This document shows positions 41,163 through 52,610 of a DNA stretch of 64,000 nt, in pieces. Positions within the stretch are counted from its first letter, which is position 1. Each line of letters starts with the position of its first letter. A program made the position numbers and the translations under genes. Where the stretch lies: the NCBI GenBank assembly GCA_033060915.1, contig CM065390.1, forward strand, positions 16,761,001-16,825,000, written 5' to 3'. Source of the DNA: Euryodendron excelsum (taxonomy: Eukaryota > Streptophyta > Magnoliopsida > Ericales > Pentaphylacaceae). The notes beneath the pieces were generated by a model, which did no database searches, was not told the origin of the DNA, and saw only the letters and a program-made list of their open reading frames with translations.

Positions 41163-41652
41163 GTTATCAGCACGAGACTCTAAGTACTTTGTGGTTTTCT
41201 TTACATCATGATACTATTTTTTCTGTGTAATTTATTTTCATTTTAAATTCTTTACTGTGCACTCAATTCGTATGAATAGTATAAACAGTAATTCATTATT
41301 GAGATAAATAGTGTTTATTTGAAAACTTTGTTACTTTATTTCTCTCAGATCTTGCATTGTTTGCCTATGATAGTTAGAGATCTGGAATCCATATTTCAAT
41401 ACCTTTTCATAGACATGTGACTTGACTATTTTTTGATGTATGGATTGAAAGTTAAAATAGAAACAAAAATAGTAATATTATATATATCGATGCATGTTAC
41501 TATTCATGAATAGTGATGAATAATATTTAAATAGTAAAATATAATACAAAATGTAATGAATAGTGCGTTGATTTTCATTCAATTATTTATACATCATACT
41601 ATCACCGTACCTGATTTACACTTATTGTTTTGTATGGTACAACATTGTAAAA

Positions 41653-44600
41653 ATGTCAAATCTTGTCAAATTGAAATTTGCCGCCCTTGATATTTTTGAC
41701 GATAATTATTTATCGTGGATTCTTGATGCCGAGATCCATCTTGCTGCGAAAGAACTTGAGAAAATAATAGTGGAGGAAAATGATGCATCCCAACAGGATC
41801 ACGCGAAAGCCATGATTTTCCTTCGCCATCATCTTCATGAGGAAATGAAATCGGAATACCTCACGATAAAAGATTCATTGCTCTTATAGAAAAATTTAAA
41901 GGAGAGATACGAGCATCAGAAGACCATAATCCTCCCAAGAGCCAGATTTGAGTGGATGCACCTGATGTTGTAAGATTATAAAATTGTCAGTGAGTACAAC
42001 TTTGTATTAATTAAAATCAACTCACAATTAAAATTATGTGAAGACAAGATTACTGATGAAGACATGTTAGAAAAAACATTCTTTACATTCCATGCCTCGA
42101 ATGTGCTCCTGCAGCAGCAATATCGAGAGCATAGATTTAAAAAATATTCTGAATTAGTATATCTTCTTCTTGTGGCTGAGCAAAATAATGAGTTGTTACT
42201 AAAAAATCATCAGTCATGACCTACTGGTTCAGCTTCATTCCCTGAAGTGAATGCAAGTTCATTTAGCAGAGGTGGTCGCGGACATGGTTGTGATAGTGGC
42301 AGAAATAATGGTCACAATCGTGGACATTATCGTGGAGGTTATCATATGAGATTTAAAAATACCACACCATACCACCAGCAGTGGAATAAATTTGAAAAGG
42401 AGAAAGGGTTACAGAATCAACCTCCTCCTAAGAAATCTGAAGATACTTGTTATAGGTGTGGGATGAGAGGCCATTGGTCACGTACCTGTCGTACGTCCAA
42501 ACATTTGAGAGAGCTTTACCAAGCCTCAATTAAAGATAAAGAAAAAAAATGTAGAAATGCATTTTACAGATTTTGATGGCCAAGTTGATATTTATCATCT
42601 TGACGTTTCAGATTTCTTTGAAGATGCAAGTGGAAGAATAGACCATTTAATTGGTGATGGAGATGTTCACACTACTTAATATTATTATCTCTTTGTTCTA
42701 GTCTATGTAGTTTCTTATCATCTTGTGTAATGTTTTTTTCATCCGCTTGTTTTTACAATAAATGATCATGTTTTAATTAAGCACTTTTAATATATTATAT
42801 AGATACATGGATCGTACCAACACATTGAGTATGTATAAAATGAATGATGAAATCATATGTCTGGTAGACAGTGGAACAACACACACAATCCTTCGCAAGA
42901 AAAAAATATTTTTCATACTTGACATTACTTGAAGTTAATGTCAAGACAATCTCTGGCACAACAAAATTAATTGAAGGCTCCGGAAGGGCCAATATAATAT
43001 TGCCAAGAGGAACAAAGCTATGCATTGATGATGCATTATATTATATGAAATCTACAAGAAATCTTATTAGTTTTAAAGATATACGTCGTAATGGGTATCA
43101 TATTAAGACGACGAATGCAGATAATGTAAAACAGCTCTACATTATTGCTTATATTTCAGGAAAGAAATATATATCAGAAAAACTTGCTGCATTGTCTTCT
43201 GGATTATATTATACTTCTATAAAAGCAGAAGAATCACCTGTAGAGATGCACCAAAAGTGCCTTGACCTAAAAAATTTTATATTATGGAATGATTGTTTGG
43301 ATCATCCAGGGTCAATAATGATGTGTCGAATTATTGACAACTCACATGGACATCCGTTAAAGAACCTGAAGATTCTATTGTCACATGATTAGACATGTGC
43401 TGCCTGTTCACAAGGAAAATTAATTGTCAGACCATCTCCTTCTAAGGTAATTCTTGAGTCCCTATCATTCTTACAACGAATTCAAGGGGATATCTGTGGG
43501 CCAATACATCCTCCATGTGGACCATTTCGTTATTTTATGGTTTTAATAGATGCATCTACACGATGGTCACATTTTTGTTTATTTTCTACCCGTAATATTG
43601 CTTTTTCTAGACTACTTACTCAAATTATTCACTTACGGGCACAGTTTCCAGATTACCCAATCAAGTCGATACGACTACAAAATGCTGGAGAATTTACATC
43701 CCAAGCCTTTGATGATTATTATATGTCAATAGGGATTGATATTGAACACCTAATTGCCCACACACATACACAAAATGGTCTTGCTGAAACTTTTATAAAA
43801 CGGCTTCAGTTGATTGCTTGACCTTTACTGATGAAAATAAAATTACTTGTTTCTGCTTGGGGATATGCCATATTGCATGCTGCATCTTTGGTTAGAGTCC
43901 AACCAACTGCTTATCATCAGTACTCATCATTACAACTTGTTATTGGTCAGCAACCAAATATTTTTCACTTACGAGTTTTTGGTTGTACTGTATATATACC
44001 TATCTCACCCCCATAGCGTACTAAAATGGGTCTCCAACGTAGACTTGGAATTTATGTTGGTTTTGATTCTTCATCTATTATTAGATATTTGAAACCCTTA
44101 ACAGGTGATGTCTTCAAGGCATGTTTCACAGATTATCATTTTGATGAGTTAGTCTTCCCACCATTAGGGGGAAAAGACGCAATTAGAAAAGTAACGAGAG
44201 ATCAGTTGGAATATTGCAACAATGTCTCATCTTGATCCTCGAATGAGTCAATGTGAATCAGAAATTCACAGAATTATTCATTTACAGACAATTGCAAATC
44301 AATTGCCTGATGCGTTCATCGACACAAAGAATGTGACAAAATCACATATACCAGCTGCTAATACTCCAGCACGTATTGAGGTCCCTGTAAGACAATCTAT
44401 TAGTACAGCAACAAATGAATCTAAAACACGCTTGAAGCGTGGGAGGCCTGTCGGTGCAAAAGATACGGTTCCTAGAAAAAGGAAGACACAAGAAAAAATG
44501 CATAAGCAAGTTGGTATTCCTGAAGAGAACACAATATCTAAACTTCTTGAAGAAGAGAATCTTGAAGAAGAATTCCTAGAAGAGAAACCTCCTGAAGAGA

Positions 44601-46362
44601 TATCTCTTGTAAGTGATATGGTACCTGAAAATAATGAGATCTTAATAAGTTATATGAATACAGGAGAGAGCTGGAAGAGAAATAAGATGGTTGTCGACAA
44701 CATATTTTCATTTAAAGTAGCTCTTGGTATTACCAGAAGTAATGAAGAGACTGAACCACAGACAGTCGACGAATGTCGACGTAGAATTGATTGGCCAAAA
44801 TAGAAAGAAGCTATTGAGGCAAAATTACATTCATTAGCACAACGTAAAATATTTGGACCTGTAGTCCATACACCTGAAGATGTGAAACTTGTTGGATATA
44901 AATGGGTATTCGTACGAAAACGAAATGAGAAAAATGAAATAGTTCGGTATAAAGCCCGACTCGTAGCATAAGGTTTCTTGTAAAGACCTGGTATTGACTA
45001 CGATGAGACTTATTCTCCTGTAATGGATGTCATTACGTTCAGATTCTTAATTAGTTTATCAGTCTCAAAAAGACTGGATATGAGTCTGATGGACGTCGTG
45101 ACAGCCTACTTGTATGGTGAATTAGATAATGATATATATATGAAAATTCTTGAAGGATCTAAAATGCCCGAAGCACATATTTCATCTAGAAGCTTATATT
45201 CTATCAAGGTTTAACGATCGCTGTATGGGTTAAAACAATCTGGATGCATGTGGTACAATCGTCTTAGTGAATATCTATTGCAAAATCGATATGTGAATAA
45301 TACAATTTGTCCGTGTGTTTTTATTAAGAAATCAGAATCTGTATTTGCTATTATTGCAGTTTATGTCGATGATCTGAATCTTCTTGGAACTTTTGAAGAA
45401 CTGACAACATCTGCTCGTTATTTAAAGAAGGAGTTTGAAATGAAAGATCTTCGAAAAACCAAGTATTGTCTTGGATTACAGATTGAGCACTTATCCAATG
45501 GAATTCTTGTCCATCAATCAGCATATACTGAAAAGGTTTTAAAGTAGTTTTACATGGACAAAGCTCATCCATTAAGTTCTCCAATGGTTGTCCGTTCGCT
45601 AGATGTACATAAAGATCTTTTCCGTCCTCAAGATGACAGTGAAGAACTTCTTGGTCCTGAAGTACCATATCTTAGTGCAATCGGTGCCCTTATGTATCTT
45701 GCAAATTGTACAAGAGTTGATATAGTATTCTCTGTCAACTTATTGGCACAATACAGTTCTGCACCAACACAAAGACATTGGAAAGGAGTTAAACATATAC
45801 TGCATTACTTACGAGGGACAACTGATATGGGATTATTTTATTCTAAGGAGTCACAACCTGAATTGATTGGCTATGCAGACGCTGGCTACCTTTCTGATTC
45901 ACATAAAGCTATGTCTCAAACTAGGTATGTGTTTACTTATGATAACACTGCTATATCCTGGCGATCGGTGAAGTAGACATTAACTGCAACTTCTTCAAAT
46001 TATTCCGAGATAATTGCAATTTATGAAGCAAGCCGAGAGTGCATCTGACTAACATCCATGATTCAACATATTCAAGAAAGTTGCGGATTATCTACAATCA
46101 AAGATACATTGACAATATTATACGAGGATAATGCAGCTTGTATTGTACAGATTAAGGGAGACTACATTAAAGGTGACAGAACGAAACATATTTCTCCAAA
46201 ATTCTTCCATACACATGAGCTCTAAAAAGTGGTGATATTGATGTTCAGCAAATACGGTCTAGTAATAATTTGGCCGACTTATTTACTAAGGCACTACCAA
46301 CTGCAACATTTCAAAAGCTTGTGCATGGTATTGGTATGCGCCATCTCATAAATCTTTCATGA
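41653..46362 (+). pseudogene. Copia gag-pol, disrupted by many stops
   Basis: Gag begins at the ATG at 41653. A CCHC zinc knuckle (C-x2-C-x4-H-x4-C) lies at 42448-42489. Gag probably ends at the TAA at 42677-42679 after a shift in the A8 run at 42542-42549. Pol follows: protease DSG at 42867-42875, an integrase zinc region and core, the reverse-transcriptase YVDD at about 45361-45372, and RNase H to 46362. In-frame stops occur at 41887, 41971, 42217, 43390, 43819, 44014, 44801, 44969, 44981, 45212, 45545, 45974, 46046 and 46223, with another frameshift near 44.2 kb. In integrase the usual first zinc-ligand His appears as Asn and the usual Asp before NAGEF as Gln. No functional protein is expected. 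Confidence 0.9.
42680..42805 (+). other. Spacer between copia gag and pol
   Basis: About 126 T-rich bases without an open frame lie between the gag stop and the protease frame. They include AATAAA at 42757-42762 and end in TATTATATAG, which resembles a splice acceptor. Confidence 0.5.
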
Positions 46363-46503
46363 AGCAAATAATGTTTTTATTCTTCAGGGAGAGTTAAGTA
46401 CTGTACTCTTTTTCCTTCGCTACGATTTTTTTCCACTGGGTTTTTCCTAGCAAGGTTTTGATGAGGCAGTTTTAACATACCTAAGAGGTCATCCAAGGGG
46501 GAG

Positions 46504-46563
46504 TGTGATGTATTAGCTGACCTCAGGTCTAGCCGCCCCTGTTAGCTGACTTAAACTCCGCAG

Positions 46564-46647
<84 letters not shown>

Positions 46648-46956
46648 CATTCATCCAGTATAAATAGATGTGCCTAGAGACAATTCTAGGCACAATTCAG
46701 AAAGATAGAAAAATTAGAGAGAAAGGAAGAATAAAGAGGGAAAATAGAAGAAAGAGCAGTTTAGGTAAGTTGTATATATTATATTATATTGTTCTTTTGT
46801 ATTAGTAATAAAATTTTGGGTGGTCCAGAAGATCAACCCTAAATATTCCAGAAGAATAAAATATGATAAATATTTGATAGTTCCTGAAGAACTATTCACT
46901 ATATATACTTTGTGTTTATTTATTTTTCTGCCTTATATTCTTAACTTATATAACAC
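46504..46956 (+). repeat. Copia right LTR with expanded C/CT tract
   Basis: 453 bp with TATAAATA at 46659-46666. It is longer than the left LTR because the short C7/CT segment is replaced by C38 (46564-46601) followed by about 20 CT units (to 46642). Confidence 0.9.
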
Positions 46957-46989
46957 ATACTACCTTTTTCAAGTGCAATAACTCTTATC

Positions 46990-47650
46990 CCCGTTAAGCT
47001 TGTCAATAGACCGGGTTTGGTTCAGATCCGACAAACTCAAATTCGATCCATATTCTAATGTGATGGACCGAATTCACTGGATACAAACCCAATCCGTTTT
47101 TTTCTTTGTAAGGAGGGTGAGAGGATAGGTTACTCTGCTTTCTATTTGACTCGATCCACTGGAATTCTTACACATATTGTATGACAATATCATTATATTC
47201 TATACATACTGTTATCATCAGTGCAATAGCTATCAAGTATCAATCTACATTAAGGTTCTGTTACTTTGTTAAAAAAGTTGAACTAACAATATTCATATCT
47301 AAAATTTGAACTAAGAACATCTAGTTATACTACAGAGCAAGAGCCCAAAAACTACAGCAGCACAAGAAAGAATTAAGAGCCCAAAAACTAGAGAGCCTCA
47401 AAATCTGTGAATTGGGAAACACAAATGATATGAAAATTGAGTAAGTTCATCTCACCAAGAATTCAAATTAAAATGTTATATCATAAAAACTTTAGTGAAA
47501 AATGGATCTAGCGGGTCTCTAATCAAGTCTGCTCATAACTAGCCAGATAGTAAATAGATTTATCGGATTCGACTTTTATCGGATTTCTTATAGGATCTGA
47601 ATAATTAGATTGGGTCCGGATTAGACCCGATTCGTTGACAGGCCTAATCG
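46990..47650. mobile_element. Degenerate TIR element next to the copia insertion
   Basis: The left end contains AGCTTGTCAATAGACCGGG. The right end, reverse-complemented, begins AGGCCTGTCAACGAATCGGG. Both continue into related TC-CGGA/GATCC-rich sequence. Such ends (GGCCTGTCAA plus CGGGT) are common in plant non-autonomous DNA transposons. No coding sequence and no convincing target duplication were seen. Confidence 0.5.
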
Positions 47651-48262
47651 CCATGTATATGTCTGTAAACTAGATTATCCTATTACTAAACTAGTTCTCA
47701 CTTTATGGGTGGCGAAATCTCAAAGGTAGTTCGTGCAGTCTATTTGTCCACATAAAGAGAAGTTAGAGAGAAAATGAATGTCACCATGTACATATCCGTA
47801 AATTGGAATTTTTTTTTTTGCTAAATAAAAAAGGTGAGAGGGGGCAACCGATGATAGCAACCTTCCTGGGCTTGATCATAAAAACTTTCATCCATTATGA
47901 ATTGTCTAATTTGAGCCATAACTACTACTCAAAAAGTGAACCCGTCACTACAACCCACTAGAGATCAAGTGGACCAGAAGGTGGCTCAAGAACAACCAGG
48001 CTGAGAAGGCACCATTGACAAGACTTGAACCTAGATTTTGACGCACACTGGGGTATAACCAAGCCACCTCCTGACCACTAAGCTACCACCTCTGGTGGTT
48101 TGTAAATTGGATTATTCCATTGTTAAACTAGGTCCCTCTTTGTAGGTGGCGAAATCTCGAAGGCAATCTCATTCATGCAACCTATTTTGATGAAATCTCG
48201 AAAGCAGTCTCGTTTGTGCAACCTATTTGTCCATACAAAGAGAAGTTAGAGAGGAAAGGATT
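47651..48262. repeat. 133-bp tandem duplication, second copy split by a SINE
   Basis: Unit 1 starts at 47651 (CCATGTATATGTCTGTAAAC) and unit 2 at 47784 (CCATGTACATATCCGTAAAT). Both continue through TGGCGAAATCTC and TATTTGTCCA...AAAGAGAAGTTAGAGAG. Unit 2 is interrupted at 47808-48101 by a SINE. It also has an internal 41-bp duplication of its GAAATCTCGAA segment (48151 and 48192). Confidence 0.85.
47808..48101 (-). mobile_element. tRNA-derived SINE
   Basis: On the minus strand it starts AAACCACCAGAGGTGG and carries an A box (TAGCTTAGTGG), a B box (GGTTCAAGTC) about 45 bases later, and a 3' A tail (T11 at 47809-47819 on the plus strand). It is flanked by perfect 10-bp direct repeats GTAAATTGGA at 47798-47807 and 48102-48111. 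Length is 294 bp. The flanking tandem unit supplies an uninterrupted version of the site. Confidence 0.92.
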
Positions 48263-50220
48263 GTAGTGCTTATATTTTAGGAAAGGTTATGAAAAAGGAA
48301 AATTTTGTGCTAAGATGGAAAAGACCAAATAAGAAGATTTCCTCTAGCATACCTTGGCAAGAGGGGCATTCTAGTTTAAAATTGTAGCTAAGTTGGTCTT
48401 TATTAACAAATACTCAAATTAAGTTTAAAAAAATATTGCATAAATTTGAAACCTAACAAAATTGTTATTTTTTTTTCTTCTTGGATTTAAATAGCATATT
48501 ACACGTATTAAACGTGGTTCCTATTATACCTCACGAAAGAATTCATCGAAATTGAAGAAATATAGCACTTGGTAACGTTCCCTAATATAATTTCAGTAAA
48601 TTATGGATTCTGTAATAATATTTGACTGTAATGATATCATTGATAACCATAAAAATCAAATCACATTAATTCTAGTAAATGCATTGCTTGCATACCTTAT
48701 GACTTCACTAATATTATTTGAAAATTTTCATAACCTTCTACAAATCCTCCGTTGGATTATAAAAGCTTCTCTTATATCCTTTATGCTAATTAAATTTTAA
48801 ATTAATAAAAGGTCAAAAGCTATGTCATTTACAGGGAAAACAGACTTGCCTTTTTATAGATAAAATAAATCTAATTTTAGACTTACATGGATGGATTAGC
48901 CATTGATCTCCGATTTAATTAATTAAATGTGAGATCAACAAAAAGTCATGGAGATGTGTAGGAGTTTTTATTCTTAGACCATGTGTAAACGGATTCCTCC
49001 TATTTTCTAATGACTGATTTGGTTAATTAATTGATTAAACGTGCTTTTTGGAACTTCAAATAACTATAAAATAAGATATTAAAATAGATAAACTTAGCCC
49101 AGGACTATTGCCAAATCAAGTTATACTTTAATTAGCTGTACTGTACTATTCATTAAAGTATGGCCGATTTTGTCAAAGCCGTACAAGCCTTGACAATAGC
49201 CACTTTCTAAGACCAATTCTTCTTTTGGAAACACATGAATTTACTTATTTACAATTTTAATTTGGTTGTTTAAAATAAATATGTTTTAAAAAAAAATTAA
49301 CATAGACAATATAAGGATAGATAAGAATACGATATTTAACATGTCTAAGATGAAATAAGAAATAAATGTCACAATATTTTTTTCTAAAATTTTCACCATT
49401 ATACGTATACGTGTTAAAAAAAAAAAACGTATTAAGCATGTATGTGTCGTGCAAAATATGGTTTTTAATTTCATTTTTAAAGCATGAATTCCTTGATACC
49501 AAATGCAACATAGAAGCTAATTAAGTGGTTCAAGCTTTCTTTTTCCATTACTGCCCCTAATGCATAAAGAAATTTTTTCAAATTCTTGAAGTATTGAATA
49601 TGGGCGTCATTTTAAATTTGTTCCGATAATCAAAGATAGATGTTGACTTGTAAGATTGATGATGACAATTTCTAAGTTGGTTGCTATAGCCACCCTCCAT
49701 CCACCATCAATGCCGGTGTAGTTGTTGGTTCTCGTCTCAAAATATCTATCGGTTTATTTGAAAATATCACAAATAATTTTCCCCGATGTTTGGGACGAAA
49801 CGAAAAAGTAATGGTAGAACCTTTGTTACAAGGGAATTTCAGGAATGGAAATGAAGCAAAAGGAAAAGGTAAAGCAAACCCAATTATAGGAGAAAATATT
49901 CAATGCAACGGTAAGGTCACGCTATTTTGCTGATGTGATATCATAAGTCAATTAAATTATGTTAAATGCATGTATTTTTATCCAATCACTTAAAATCGAG
50001 AGATTTTCTCCAACTATCCCACAATTGATGATGTGCCATGGTGATTAGGATTTCAACAAATACATTTAGCATGATGTGATTGACTTGTGATACTATATCA
50101 GCATTGAATATTTTCTCATTTTTAAAGCATATCTAATGGGCTCTCTAAAATGGTTCTCCTAGCTATTTTAGAAAGCCAAACCTCAAAAATAACTCTCAAA
50201 TCTGTTCTTCAAATTTTAAT
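48263..50220. other. Intergenic, AT-rich
   Basis: No gene or repeat recognised. Short open frames here lack any known motif. Confidence 0.5.

Positions 50221-50227
<7 letters not shown>

Positions 50228-50254
<27 letters not shown>
50228..50254 (+). repeat. (TC)n microsatellite
   Basis: About 13 uninterrupted TC units. Confidence 0.9.
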
Positions 50255-50258
<4 letters not shown>

Positions 50259-50665
50259 TTTTATTTCTTCTTTTATTAGGGTGAATGTTAAAAAAGAAAT
50301 AATTCCTAAGGTGGCTAGTCAAAATAAGAATTTGAATTATTTTCATTTCATGAATTGAAATGGAGATTTTTATTCCATAATCAATGATCTAGATGTGATC
50401 TTATTACATATCTTACTAAAACTACGTCGTTTTGTATTAAAATTTATTTCCTTATATATAACTATAAAATCATTTATTTTTGAATAAATTTTAAGTCAAC
50501 TCATTTGAAATTTTCATTTTTATGTTAGTGACATATCAATATCTCAATCGATGGAATGAAGATCTCCATTCCAATTCATGAAATGGAGAGAATTCAAAGC
50601 CTTGACTAGCTATTTTGGAGAGTAGCCTTGGAGATATTTTTAACCTTCAATGCTTTCAAATCTTT

Positions 50666-50920
50666 TCATTTAGAACTTCCAAACAAGGGAACAGGAAAGG
50701 CTTGATAAGTTTCCTCTCTTTTCCTCCCAAACACGCCATGTTATATCATCCACTTCTCACCATCTTTAATGGTGCCCATACTTTCTACTCTTTCCATTTA
50801 GAACTTCCAAACAAGGGAAAGAGAAAGGTTTGATAAGTTTCCTATCTTCTCCTCCCAAACACACCATGTTATCATCCACTTGCCACCATCTTTGGTGGTG
50901 CCCATGTTTTGTTGATTGAT
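50666..50920. repeat. 128-bp direct tandem duplication
   Basis: ATTTAGAACTTCCAAACAAG recurs after 128 bases. The copies stay parallel through TTGATAAGTTTCCT, CCTCCCAAACAC, CCATGTTAT and GGTGCCCAT, with a few substitutions and small indels. No coding function is apparent. Confidence 0.85.
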
Positions 50921-51327
50921 TTTTGGGACTTACTTGAGTTCAATATTTGACTTACTTGAGTTCAATGTTTACTATTTTGATTTGGTAATCAACAAAAAGA
51001 ATGATATAATGTTTGTTCTCCTCCTCCTCCTCTTCTTGTTCTTTTTCTTCTTCTGCATAATGACGAAGTATTGGATTGTGAATTATTAGCAACCCTATCA
51101 ACATAGACTTGGCACTTACTCCATTTTAGTGGTGGACAAACATTACACCCTTTCCAACTTAAATCTAGTGCTCTCAAGGACCACTGCGATTTCGGCCCCT
51201 CCGCCAGTTGCTGCCACAAAGTCGGCATTGGCATAAAACTCAGCCGAAAAAAATAGGTATAACACCCCCATGACCTAATGGCAAGTTTACCTTTTGTGAC
51301 CTAATGGCATAATTAAAGGAAACTAAT

Positions 51328-52088
51328 GCTATGTTTGGTATAAGATAATAGAATATAATGGAATAATTATTTTTATTTTTATTTTAATTTTCTTGTTTAA
51401 TACCACTATTTAAAGGTAAAATGATCATTTTCACGGAATGATCATGCCCACATTTTGTTGAAATGACCATTTCCTATTTCAAGAGTGGGAATGGTTATTC
51501 CATTCTCATATGAAACAATATAAAACAAAACTTAATAAGATTTTTACTGTCAAATTTCTTTTAAAAAATATAAAACATGTTTGGTAATTATTTTTTTGAT
51601 TTTAAAAATTTTAAAAAATAAATTTTTTTTAAAATTTAAAACTTAAAAAGTTAAAAATTCTCACCATCACCGCTACCACTAACCGCCACCACTGTCCACC
51701 ATCAGCCACAATCACGCGCCATCTACCGATACCGTTACTCGCCACCGCTATCACTGTCCCACAGCCACCGCCATCATTGTCCCACCACCGTCGCTCCATC
51801 ACCACCACCATTATTGCCACCAACCACTATCGCTGCCTTGCCACCAACCACCGCCGCCGCCTCTGCCGCCACCACCACCATTACAAATGCTTAATAATAT
51901 TTAACAATTAAATAATATATATTACTAATATTTTGTATAGACATAATATTAAATTTTCATACCGTACACAAATTTCATTTCATTTTATTTTAGCATTGTT
52001 TATTAATCTTACCAAATAAGGGAATGCGAATGAGTATTCCATTCTCATTCTCATTTCATTCTTTTCCATTCCTTGTACCAAACATAGT
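51328..52088. mobile_element. MITE-like element with CCA/CCG-rich core
   Basis: The terminal inverted repeat CTATGTTTGGTA at the left is matched by TACCAAACATAG at the right, flanked by CTAAT direct repeats (51323-51327 and 52089-52093). The inner arms also mirror each other (TGGAATA / TATTCCATT). The core at 51660-51885 is a degenerate CCACCA/CCGCC trinucleotide-rich stretch, which explains the Gly/Trp-rich minus-strand frame. The superfamily is not certain. Confidence 0.65.
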
Positions 52089-52139
52089 CTAATTGAATGA
52101 TAATCGATCAATCTTTTTGTCAAGTGTTTAGTTACAAGA

Positions 52140-52480
52140 AATGTTGTCAAGGGGCAATGGAAGACTAAGGTAAATTTTTTTGAGGAATTAAGAGAAAATT
52201 TCTTAAATTATAGAAGATTAAGGTAAAATTTTTTAAATCTTATTGAAGGGCTAAAGCAAAGATTTTTTGAAATTTTGGAAGTTTAAGGTCAAATTTTTTA
52301 AATTTTGTTGGGGCTAAGGAAAAAGTTCTTGAATTTTGAAATGTCAAAGGCAAAATTTTGAAATTTTGGGGGGCCAATATATCTTCTTAGTGTAAAAATA
52401 CTAAAATCAATTGGGGTTATTTGAAATTTTGTAAAAGTAGGAGCGCCATGGCCCCCATAGTCCAAGGGTAGTTTCACCCC
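52140..52480. repeat. Degenerate AT-rich tandem repeat
   Basis: About five diverged units of roughly 45 bases on the pattern AGGTAAAATTTTTTAAATTTTG plus a GGGCTAAAG-like segment. They end near GGCCCCCATAGTCCAAGGG, which resembles debris of a dispersed plant repeat. Confidence 0.5.
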
Positions 52481-52499
52481 TAACTGTATACATGGTCCT

Positions 52500-52610
52500 C
52501 TAACTAAAAGGCGGCTGGATTTGAACCTATGGGCCTGGTTAACACCCTCGTCTTGTCTATACTCAAAACACTGAACTCCCTAACGGGTAACATTATCTTT
52601 CCTAACCTTC
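52500..52610 (-). repeat. Possible SINE remnant
   Basis: On the minus strand GGTTCAAATCC fits a tRNA B box, and GAGTTCAGTG about 50 bases earlier is a weak A-box candidate. No target duplication or tail was found. Confidence 0.3.

Larger units (their letters stand above)
40753..46961 (+). mobile_element. Ty1/copia LTR retrotransposon, complete but inactivated
   Basis: Left LTR about 40757-41162 and right LTR about 46504-46956, bounded by TGTG...ACAC, with the direct repeat ATACT (40753-40757 and 46957-46961) as target duplication; one base is shared with the LTR start, so four bases are certain. The primer site region is TTATCAGCACGAGAC, starting just inside the left LTR, and the polypurine tract is CCAAGGGGGAG at 46493-46503. 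Domain order gag, protease, integrase, reverse transcriptase, RNase H is that of copia. The LTRs differ at roughly 4 percent of compared positions outside the simple repeats (my hand count), nearly all transitions. It sits upstream of the Pumilio gene in the opposite orientation. Confidence 0.93.

Noticed and set aside
51629..51823. Gly/Trp-rich minus-strand frame
   Set aside because: It comes from the CCA/CCG-rich core of a MITE-like element and has no start context or domain.
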